Shown piece after piece: positions 1 to 6,094 of a DNA stretch of 64,000 bases (its first letter is position 1; every line of letters begins with the position of its first letter). The position numbers were made by a program, and so were the translations under genes. The stretch is from JALHOM01 sp964615775 (GTDB lineage Bacteria > Patescibacteriota > Saccharimonadia > Saccharimonadales > 2-12-FULL-41-12), in assembly GCA_964615775.1 (NCBI GenBank), contig CAZTQB010000004.1, positions 1 to 64,000 on the forward strand, read 5' to 3'. The notes beneath the pieces were generated by a model. The model was not told where the DNA came from. It ran no database searches and saw only the letters and a list, made by a program, of their open reading frames with translations.

Positions 1-19
1 CCGCCATCTAGATTATTAA

Positions 20-50
20 AACCCTCTTAACTTTAGTCAAGAGGGTTTTT
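20..50. terminator. Rho-independent terminator, possibly bidirectional
   Basis: A 9-bp perfect stem (AACCCTCTT at 20-28 with AAGAGGGTT at 39-47) with a 10-nt loop is followed by a T-rich run on the + strand. The minus strand also has TTTT after the stem. It can end the minus-strand gene at 66-314 and a + transcript arriving from outside the window. Confidence 0.8.
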
Positions 51-65
51 TGGCTTTTTAAAAAG

Positions 66-314
66 TTATTTTGCAATCAAACGGTAGATAAATAGTAAGA
101 TTACCGCACCCAATAAAGCTACCAAAAAGCTATACAGGTTAAAGCCGTCTACACCAGATTTGCCCAACTTCTCCATCACAAAACCACCGATAAACGCACC
201 GATTATACCGACGACTATGTTCATGATAAGCCCCTGCTGGGCGTTGGTGCCGGCTATCATCGAGGCCACCCATCCAGCTAAACCGCCAAAGATTATCCAT
301 ACTATTATGTTCAT
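66..314 (-). CDS. GlsB/YeaQ/YmgE family small membrane protein
   Basis: An 82-residue, very hydrophobic, Gly-rich protein with three predicted membrane helices (about residues 3-22, 28-48 and 60-80). The opening 'IIVWIIFGGLAGWVAS' and the central 'GIIGAFIGG' are typical of the transglycosylase-associated (GlsB/YeaQ) family, whose length is also about 80-90. Members are linked to general stress in other bacteria, but the molecular role is not established. The start is well supported by an AAGGAG Shine-Dalgarno sequence a few bases upstream, with a TATAGT -10 box further out (350-345 on the minus strand). It is monocistronic, with a terminator directly downstream. Confidence 0.85.
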   Translation of the reverse strand: MNIIVWIIFGGLAGWVASMIAGTNAQQGLIMNIVVGIIGAFIGGFVMEKLGKSGVDGFNLYSFLVALLGAVILLFIYRLIAK

Positions 315-395
315 TTTATTTCTCCTTATTTAGTGGTACTTTGCACTATAAGTTTTATTAACGACAAAATATGTAATCTACCACACAAAAATAAC

Positions 396-424
396 TTGCA
401 CTATAAACATAAACATGTTATTAT
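396..424 (+). promoter_or_regulatory. Promoter of the 431-961 gene, predicted leaderless
   Basis: TTGCAC (396-401), a 17-bp spacer and TATTAT (419-424). The -10 ends 6 nt before the ATG, so transcription should start at or next to the start codon. The 11-mer TTGCACTATAA at 396-406 also occurs at 341-351, where its complement holds the -10 of the divergent GlsB-like gene. Confidence 0.65.
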
Positions 425-430
425 AAAATC

Positions 431-961
431 ATGTCAGAAAAAATAAACAACGGTCCAGAAAACTATCCTCCACATACCGAAGTCGGAATAAATGAGTGGG
501 CTTTTTTGCCTATTGAAGCTAGCGGAACTATAGGTACTGGTGGAGCATTTCCATGCACTGTCTTTACTATTGCGACTCCAAAAGGTGTTTATTTAGGACA
601 CTACATTGACCTTAATTATCTTTCAAATGACGAAGAATATCGCAAGACACATAGTGAATTTATGCCGATAGAGGAAATGATGGGAAATATTAGTAAAAGA
701 TTAACCGACGAAGATAAACGGAAATCAAAAGTTTGGATAAACGGCGGCTCAACCTCTGAGCGTTGGTCGGATGAAGAAGATGCTGTTTGCGAATATGATA
801 TAAGGCATCTTAAAGACTTATTTGAAGCCACCGGCTTTCCTGTCTCAGAAGATCAAATTCAAAGACGCGAGCCGAATACGACACTTGATGAGCTAGTCTT
901 AAGAAGCGATGGAACTGTAGTCAGCTTTGATTTACGCGATTACTATCCAGACGATGACTAG
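431..961 (+). CDS. Hypothetical protein, 176 aa, acidic
   Basis: I do not recognise the family. The 176-residue product is soluble, with no signal peptide or membrane segment, and is rich in Asp and Glu, ending in a run of acidic residues. The N-terminal third is Gly/Thr-rich with beta-like character; the middle is charged and probably helical. The ATG lies 6 nt after a TATTAT -10 element and has no Shine-Dalgarno sequence, suggesting leaderless translation. It is a single gene convergent with the AAA+ gene, with a weak hairpin between them. Confidence 0.7.
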   Translation: MSEKINNGPENYPPHTEVGINEWAFLPIEASGTIGTGGAFPCTVFTIATPKGVYLGHYIDLNYLSNDEEYRKTHSEFMPIEEMMGNISKRLTDEDKRKSKVWINGGSTSERWSDEEDAVCEYDIRHLKDLFEATGFPVSEDQIQRREPNTTLDELVLRSDGTVVSFDLRDYYPDDD

Positions 962-990
962 AACAGAACGGTAAAAATAATTGATTACGT

Positions 991-1011
991 CGGTAGTGAA
1001 TACCGTATTTT
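991..1011 (+). terminator. Weak hairpin terminator between convergent genes
   Basis: CGGTA (991-995) pairs with TACCG (1001-1005) around GTGAA, followed by TATTTT. The stem is only 5 bp and its tail overlaps the stop codon of the minus-strand AAA+ gene, so this is tentative. Confidence 0.4.
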
Positions 1012-3382
1012 AAGAAATAATATCAACTGTATCAAGCTTGATAGTTTGGCCGGGCTGGAAGCTGCCGTCAAGTAGTTTCTTGGCAACGGTATTTTCAACA
1101 TAACGCTGCACCATACGACGCATAGGTCTGGCTCCGAGCTTGCTATCGTACCCCTTCTCTACTAGCCATTCTTTGGCGTTTTGGCTTAGCTCGACCTGGA
1201 CTTTTTGGCTGTGAAGGTTGCTATTGATATCGGCCACAATCAGGTCGACTACTTTTACTAAGTCGGTTTGGCTTAGTGGCTTAAATATGACAATTTCGTC
1301 AAAGCGGTTGATGAACTCTGGTGCGAAGATGCCGCGTTTCATCAAACTTTCGCTAAATATGCTTTCGGCGTTATCGATATCTTGTCCTTCGCTTATCATT
1401 TGCCTTATTTCGTCAGCTCCAGCGTTGGAGGTGGCTATTACGATTGCATCACGAAAAGACACGTCACGTCCCTCGCCGTCTTTCATAATACCTTCGTCTA
1501 ACATTTGCAAAAGAGCATTTATTACCGAGCTGTGAGCTTTTTCTATCTCGTCTAACAAGATTACACTAAATGGTTTTTTGCGGACTTGGCCCAAAAAGCT
1601 CAAATCTTGTGAGTTTATGGGCTGGATTAGTCTACTTACATCACTCTGTTCTACGTACTGGTTCATATCTACTCTTATGAGCGAACTTTCGTTGCTAAAG
1701 TAAGTTCGTGCTAGGGCCTTGGATAGTTCAGTTTTGCCTACGCCTGTTGGTCCTAAGAATAAAAATGTGCCAACTGGTCGGTTAGGGTTGCCAACACCGC
1801 TTCTGGCTCGTCTTAGGGCGTTAGCAACTACTGAGATTGCCCTATCTTGACTTAGAACTTGTTTGTGTAATTCGGTTTCTAAATCTAGAAGTTTTTGGCT
1901 CTCGCTAGAACTCGACGCCTGTAGTTTTATATCATAAGTACTTTCCACTGATGCTTGTACAACTTCGCTGGTAATTAGCTGGTTTTGAGCTGTGGTGGCT
2001 GCTTGCTCCAGTATGGTTAGTGCTGCTCCTGGCATTGCCTGATTGTCGACGTAACGCAGACCTAGCCTATAGGCTTCCTTAAGTGCTGTATAGGTAAAGA
2101 CAGACTTATTACGATATTCCGCCAGCGAAATAGAGTCACGTAGCACCGCAAGGCTGTTTTCTTCGTCGGCCGGAGCGACATTAAGTGGTTGTAGTCTCCC
2201 TCCTTTACCTTCTGACGTGATTTTTTGCCAAGCAAATGGACTCATAGCTAAGATTAGTTTGAGGCTATGTGCCTCAATCGCTGGTTGAAGCACATGGGTT
2301 AGATCTATGCTAGAGCCATAACCAAAGAAGACTTCAGCATCATCAAAAAACAAAATAATATTTTTTGCCTTATGGGCTTCATTTAGGATTTTTAGCATCA
2401 ATTCTTCTAGTTGACCACTGTTTTTGGCGTTGGCAAGCAAAGTTGGTGTATCAAGCTGAATAACTTGATGATGAGCAACCGAGCTAGAGTTTTTGGGCTG
2501 CCCTAAGATATATTCGGCAAACGCGTGTACACAAGTTGTCTTGCCTACCCCTGTTTCGCCTACTAAAGTTGCCGTACCGTTACCACTAGATAGCATTTGT
2601 ATCATTTGCTCAACAATCTTTTCGTGCATTTTGGTATCGCTAAAAAAACCGTGCATTTCAATATCGTGGCTGACATTGTAGCCCAAAGCCCTTAAGATTG
2701 GTGCGTAGCCAAAAGCCCAATCTCGTCCAATACCGCCAAATGACTTACTTTCTTTCACCAGCCGTCGTTTTTCTAGTACGTCTCTCATCCAGGGAATGGC
2801 TGTTTCAACTTCTGCTAATTCAAGTTTTACGGACTTCAAAAGTTGATCGTAGTTTGGCACCGAAGTGACAAGTGCTACTAGTATAGCCATGTTACTAAAA
2901 CCACTTAAATTATATTTTGTTTGGTAATTTTTGCAGACACCCCATAGCTTATTGGCAGAACCAACTTCCCTGCTCAATAAATTTTCAAAATAACTCTCGT
3001 CTATCAAATACCGATTGCCGATAAAGTATCTTTCCTCGCTTTTTTCTAGAGATTTCCAGATATCGTAGCATGATGGTTGGTCGGTTTTGAGCTGTGCAAG
3101 GGTTGCTTGTTCTAGCATATCGTCGACTTGATCTTGTCGCTGTCCGTATGACTTATCGCCTAAACTTCCCTGGCTCCATGCGTAGAACATGATAGTCCAA
3201 GTCGCTGGAATCATAATTATCCAGCCATAAGGACTTTTTTGCCAAATAAGCAATGACACCCCGGTCAATAAGAGCAAAACTATTAGTACTTTATAGACAA
3301 TCACCGCTGTTTTGTTGGCGTATTTACTAGCATAACGAGAGTTTTTGGCTCTGGTGGAGTTTAGGTCTAGGTGGTATTCCAC
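1010..3382 (-). CDS. Membrane-anchored double-AAA+ ATPase, ClpB/ClpC-like
   Basis: About 790 residues from a GTG at 3382. Two membrane helices lie near the N-terminus, followed by a roughly 170-residue linker and two AAA+ modules. D1 has Walker A GETGVGKTT (about residue 274) and a Walker B with DD instead of DE ('FFDDAEVFF'). D2 has Walker A GPTGVGKTE (about 543), Walker B 'VILLDEIEKAH', sensor 'IATSNAG' and the C-terminal Clp D2-small domain. No clear [LIV]GF tripeptide, the ClpP-docking loop of ClpA/C/X, is visible after the sensor, so a protease partner is uncertain. The open frame extends to an ATG at 3496, but that overlaps the upstream gene by 112 bp; the GTG sits 2 nt after the upstream stop and 7 nt after a GGGG. 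Confidence 0.85.
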   Translation of the reverse strand: MEYHLDLNSTRAKNSRYASKYANKTAVIVYKVLIVLLLLTGVSLLIWQKSPYGWIIMIPATWTIMFYAWSQGSLGDKSYGQRQDQVDDMLEQATLAQLKTDQPSCYDIWKSLEKSEERYFIGNRYLIDESYFENLLSREVGSANKLWGVCKNYQTKYNLSGFSNMAILVALVTSVPNYDQLLKSVKLELAEVETAIPWMRDVLEKRRLVKESKSFGGIGRDWAFGYAPILRALGYNVSHDIEMHGFFSDTKMHEKIVEQMIQMLSSGNGTATLVGETGVGKTTCVHAFAEYILGQPKNSSSVAHHQVIQLDTPTLLANAKNSGQLEELMLKILNEAHKAKNIILFFDDAEVFFGYGSSIDLTHVLQPAIEAHSLKLILAMSPFAWQKITSEGKGGRLQPLNVAPADEENSLAVLRDSISLAEYRNKSVFTYTALKEAYRLGLRYVDNQAMPGAALTILEQAATTAQNQLITSEVVQASVESTYDIKLQASSSSESQKLLDLETELHKQVLSQDRAISVVANALRRARSGVGNPNRPVGTFLFLGPTGVGKTELSKALARTYFSNESSLIRVDMNQYVEQSDVSRLIQPINSQDLSFLGQVRKKPFSVILLDEIEKAHSSVINALLQMLDEGIMKDGEGRDVSFRDAIVIATSNAGADEIRQMISEGQDIDNAESIFSESLMKRGIFAPEFINRFDEIVIFKPLSQTDLVKVVDLIVADINSNLHSQKVQVELSQNAKEWLVEKGYDSKLGARPMRRMVQRYVENTVAKKLLDGSFQPGQTIKLDTVDIIS

Positions 3383-3384
3383 TT

Positions 3385-3750
3385 TTAAACCCCGATTTTC
3401 ATTAAGAATAAAATAGGTAAAATAAATACAGCCAATGGTATAAAGCCCCACAAAACTAGTAAAATTAGTCCAATAATAGTTATAAACGCTGCCCACACGG
3501 CTGCAAAAAGCAGTACGCTAAATCTGATAATAAAACCGATTGTCCTAGATACAGCATTGTCTATCATTACCTGAAAAAAGGTCTGAAAAGTCGCTACGCT
3601 GGACAATTGTTTCCAGGGAGCAAACATTGTCTTTAGTAGTACCCCTACAGCAAAAAAGTCATTTATCTTATTTAGCTCCACACCGATTCTATCCAAAGCA
3701 TAGCTCCAGCCTTTTGTGTACCACCACGATAAAATTGATATCACTAACAT
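3385..3750 (-). CDS. Small membrane protein, probable partner of the AAA+ gene
   Basis: A 121-residue protein I cannot assign to a named family. An N-terminal hydrophobic stretch (residues 1-10) is followed by an amphipathic region and two strong C-terminal membrane helices (about 67-90 and 95-118). It is the first gene of a two-gene minus-strand unit and ends 2 nt before the preferred start of the membrane-anchored ATPase, so the two are probably translationally coupled and may form one complex. The ATG lies exactly 7 nt after a TATAAT (3763-3758 on the minus strand), predicting a leaderless mRNA. Confidence 0.7.
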   Translation of the reverse strand: MLVISILSWWYTKGWSYALDRIGVELNKINDFFAVGVLLKTMFAPWKQLSSVATFQTFFQVMIDNAVSRTIGFIIRFSVLLFAAVWAAFITIIGLILLVLWGFIPLAVFILPILFLMKIGV

Positions 3751-3811
3751 AACCTTTATTATATATTAAGCCGAATTACTTCAGCTGATTGTCTTAATGA
3801 TTCCTAGAGTT

Positions 3812-3841
3812 TTGCTATAAATACGTAAATTGTTCTATGAT
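3812..3841 (+). promoter_or_regulatory. Promoter of tRNA-Ser
   Basis: TTGCTA (3812-3817), an 18-bp spacer and TATGAT (3836-3841). The predicted transcript starts near 3848, leaving a short 5' leader before the mature tRNA at 3865. Confidence 0.6.
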
Positions 3842-3864
3842 TGAGGCACTGGCATAGGTCATGC

Positions 3865-3956
3865 GGAGGAGTGCAGGAGTGGTTGAACTGGACTGTCTCG
3901 AAAACAGTTGTGCCGAGCAATCGGCACCGCGGGTTCGAATCCCGCCTCCTCCGCCA
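3865..3956 (+). tRNA. tRNA-Ser (anticodon CGA)
   Basis: A complete class II tRNA. The acceptor stem is GGAGGAG paired with CTCCTCC, with discriminator G and an encoded CCA (3954-3956). The anticodon arm ACTGT-CTCGAAA-ACAGT presents CGA, which reads UCG serine codons. The long variable arm pairs GTGCCGA with TCGGCAC, and the T arm contains GGTTCGAATCC. The long variable arm and G discriminator are as expected for serine. Confidence 0.97.
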
Positions 3957-4012
3957 ACTTTAGATTTTAGATTTACAGATTATATTTTTATCTTAAATTT
4001 GGAATAATTAGT

Positions 4013-4033
4013 CGCCCACAAGGGCGGCTTTTT
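4013..4033 (+). terminator. Terminator downstream of tRNA-Ser
   Basis: CGCCC (4013-4017) pairs with GGGCG (4022-4026) around ACAA, followed by GCTTTTT. It lies 57 nt after the tRNA on the same strand. Confidence 0.75.
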
Positions 4034-4066
4034 CTATTGCGTCAAGGTCGGACCTTGACGCAATAG
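4034..4066. repeat. 33-bp perfect palindrome (16-bp arms, 1-nt centre)
   Basis: The arm at 4034-4049 (CTATTGCGTCAAGGTC) is the exact reverse complement of 4051-4066, with a single G between. The right arm is followed by a near-copy of its last nine bases (GACGCAATA then GACGCAATT). It abuts the tRNA terminator and encodes the last residues and stop of the interrupted minus-strand gene. No T-run follows it on the minus strand, so it is not a simple terminator. Confidence 0.9.
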
Positions 4067-4446
4067 ACGCAATTGACAAAACCGAGATGCTTAAAAACTG
4101 TAGTTTTTTTAACAGTTCCATCGGGCATTTGTTCTTCTTTAGACACTCGCTTAGAAAAAGAGTAAACCGGAGTTATGCCTTGTTCGGTAAGTGCTTTTTC
4201 GAGTGCCGAAATCAAATACATAGCACCACCAACCATGGCTTTCTCTCCTCCGTATCCGGCAGCAATGACTGCTAGCTGACCAGCTCTTTTTTCTATTTCA
4301 TCTTTGCTCGGAGGCTCCTCAAAAGTCAGTAATCGTGAGATTGTCTATTGGTCCTCAGTAATTGGATCGAAAACTCCGTCTCTAATTTGTGCATCTGTAG
4401 TCGGATGGTTAGTTAGGTTGAGAATCAAACTCTCTCTACGTTGCAT
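4042..4446 (-). pseudogene. Small conserved hypothetical gene with an in-frame amber stop
   Basis: From the ATG at 4446 the frame reads about 134 sense codons broken only by TAG at 4347-4345 (codon 34). Both sides look like one protein: an N-terminal 'LILNLTNHPTT' segment, then 'RLLTFEEPPSKDEI', 'MVGGAMYLISALEKAL', 'PVYSFSKR', 'DGTVKK' and 'FKHLGF'. I recall a family of about 120-residue uncharacterised bacterial proteins with this pattern (GGAPYLM...YAFS.R...FRHVGFVE), without known function. The last eight residues are encoded by the adjacent palindrome and are probably not ancestral. The 3' part could still be translated from ATG 4236, which has GGAGGA 9 nt upstream. A single-base change to TAG, readthrough or a sequencing error are the alternatives. 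Confidence 0.7.
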
Positions 4447-4523
4447 TATTTATATATTATAATAAATTTTTACTAAAAAGTCAATGCTGGTATTGAGATT
4501 TTTTTGATATAATCTTAAGCATT

Positions 4524-4712
4524 ATGGCAGATTGGATTATAGCATTACTAGCAGCAGTTAGTGCCGGAACTTGGATTTATACCAAGTTTATGAGATCTAC
4601 TGGTAATAACACTAAGAAAGCTCTCATTGTCGCTGGTGCTTTAGGGTTGGTGGTGTTTTTGGTAGTCTATACATTAGCCTTGACGGTTAGTGGCATGGTT
4701 AGCAAGAATTAG
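4524..4712 (+). CDS. Small two-helix membrane protein, 62 aa
   Basis: A 62-residue hydrophobic protein with two predicted membrane segments (about residues 2-20 and 33-56) joined by a short basic, polar loop. I cannot name a family. A TATAAT box lies 10 nt before the ATG, implying a leader of about 3 nt. It stands alone, 56 bp before the HTH-HAD gene, which has its own promoter. Confidence 0.65.
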   Translation: MADWIIALLAAVSAGTWIYTKFMRSTGNNTKKALIVAGALGLVVFLVVYTLALTVSGMVSKN

Positions 4713-4731
4713 CCATTTAATGCTAGTTTTG

Positions 4732-4761
4732 TTGAATTTTTGAACTATTTTGTGGTATTAT
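4732..4761 (+). promoter_or_regulatory. Promoter of the HTH-HAD gene, predicted leaderless
   Basis: TTGAAT (4732-4737), an 18-bp spacer and TATTAT (4756-4761), ending exactly 7 nt before the ATG at 4769. Confidence 0.65.
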
Positions 4762-4768
4762 ATGGCCA

Positions 4769-5608
4769 ATGAACGAAAAAGGTTTGGGTTTACGGCTACA
4801 AAAAGTACGGAAAGAAGCAGGATTTACGCAACAAGATTTGTGTCAAAAATCTGGGCTTAGCTATTCGACATTAGCCAAGATTGAGCGTGGAGCAATAAAA
4901 TCACCGTCAATTTTTACAATCCAACAAATTGCCGCAGTATTAGGCACCACTATTGATGAACTTATGGGCATTGAACAGGTTTTGCCTATTAATGCCAAGA
5001 GAACTTCCAATACTGGCATAAAGTTTGTCTATTTTGATATAAATGGTTGTTTAGTTGGGTTTTTTCACAGAGCCTTTAGTAAAATTTCGATCGACTATTC
5101 CCTGCCTTTAGACTTTGTAGAGTCAACATGCTGGCACTACAACGATGCGGTTTGTCGCGGTGACATGACCCTAGAGGAGTACAATGGAGAGTTGGCCAAA
5201 ACCTTTAATCTAGCAGAGTTTGATTGGGCGAAGTACTATCTTGCATCGGTTGATCCGATACCACAGTCACGGGAGCTGATAACTTGGGCATCAGAGAACT
5301 ACCATATAGGTTTACTGAGCAACATAATGCCGGGGTTGATTGATAAAATGATTGACCAAGATATAATTCCTAATTTGTCTTACGACCAAATAATTGATTC
5401 TTCACAGGTTGGAGCCATCAAACCAGAGCCAAAAATTTTTGAGTTTGCGACCAAAAAAGCCAAAGTTGACCCAGAAGAAATTCTACTAGTAGATGATTCG
5501 CGTTCCAACCTTATGGCTGCCGAAAAACAGGGCTGGAGAGTATCTTGGTTTGATGATTATCGTCCAGATGAATCGGCTAGTAAAGTTCGTCAAGCATTGG
5601 AATTTTAG
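4769..5608 (+). CDS. XRE-type HTH fused to a HAD-superfamily domain
   Basis: A 279-residue two-domain protein. Residues 5-68 are a Cro/C1-type helix-turn-helix ('LRLQKVRKEAGFTQQDL', 'SGLSYSTLAKIERG', 'IAAVLGTTIDEL'). Residues 84-279 are a HAD domain with motif I 'YFDINGCLV', motif II 'GLLSN', motif III 'GAIKPEP' and motif IV 'LLVDDSRSN'. Motif I reads DxN where phosphatases have DxD, so the general acid/base Asp is Asn. The nucleophile, Lys and acidic motif IV remain, so substrate binding is plausible but phosphatase activity may be weak. I infer a ligand-sensing regulator, perhaps autoregulated. It is probably monocistronic. Confidence 0.85.
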   Translation: MNEKGLGLRLQKVRKEAGFTQQDLCQKSGLSYSTLAKIERGAIKSPSIFTIQQIAAVLGTTIDELMGIEQVLPINAKRTSNTGIKFVYFDINGCLVGFFHRAFSKISIDYSLPLDFVESTCWHYNDAVCRGDMTLEEYNGELAKTFNLAEFDWAKYYLASVDPIPQSRELITWASENYHIGLLSNIMPGLIDKMIDQDIIPNLSYDQIIDSSQVGAIKPEPKIFEFATKKAKVDPEEILLVDDSRSNLMAAEKQGWRVSWFDDYRPDESASKVRQALEF

Positions 5609-5614
5609 GCTTTT

Positions 5615-5643
5615 TTGAAATATTCAGTAACCCGTCATAAAAT
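5615..5643 (+). promoter_or_regulatory. Promoter of the DUF805 gene, predicted leaderless
   Basis: TTGAAA (5615-5620), a 17-bp spacer and TAAAAT (5638-5643), ending exactly 7 nt before the ATG at 5651. The -35 lies just after the stop of the upstream gene. Confidence 0.7.
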
Positions 5644-5650
5644 ATAAACT

Positions 5651-6094
5651 ATGTTAAATGCATTAAGCGGTCGGGTTAATCGCAGAACGTATGTTATTGG
5701 TAATATCATTGCTTTGGGTGTACTTTTTCTGCTATGTGCCTTGATTATGATACCTCTAGCTATCTTGAGCTTGGTTCTGCACAATAAACTTTTCGATGAA
5801 GGCGTAAGCGTGATCGTCAAAATCTTGATTTTACCGATACTGCTCTGGCTTTTTTATTTTGTGATACTAATGATTAGACGACTTCATGATATCAACTTCC
5901 CTGGCCTAATTATTGTTATAGCATTTTTTGCTTTTATGGGCTTTGGGCGGCTGATGGATCTTTGGTTGTTGAATTTGGCTGGAGTTTTTGTAATTCTGGC
6001 TATCTGTCTGATACCTGGCAAAAAACATCGTAATCAATTTGGTCCTCACCCCCGCAAAAGGGTCAACTTCGAAGATCTCAAGGTCAATTTCTAA
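5651..6094 (+). CDS. DUF805 family inner-membrane protein
   Basis: A 147-residue protein with four predicted membrane helices. It opens with 'LSGRVNRRTYVIGNI', matching the DUF805 hallmark (GR.sR..fW), and has 'MIRRLHDIN' in the middle, the conserved RRLHD motif. The C-terminus 'PHPRKRVNF' is also family-like. The function of DUF805 proteins is unknown. Its stop (TAA 6092-6094) overlaps the stop of convergent valS (TAG on the minus strand, 6093-6091), leaving no room for a terminator between the genes. Confidence 0.85.
   Translation: MLNALSGRVNRRTYVIGNIIALGVLFLLCALIMIPLAILSLVLHNKLFDEGVSVIVKILILPILLWLFYFVILMIRRLHDINFPGLIIVIAFFAFMGFGRLMDLWLLNLAGVFVILAICLIPGKKHRNQFGPHPRKRVNFEDLKVNF

Noticed and set aside
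4087..4275. 62-codon + frame opposite the interrupted small gene
   Set aside because: The opposite strand carries the coherent, family-like protein; this frame is a shadow.
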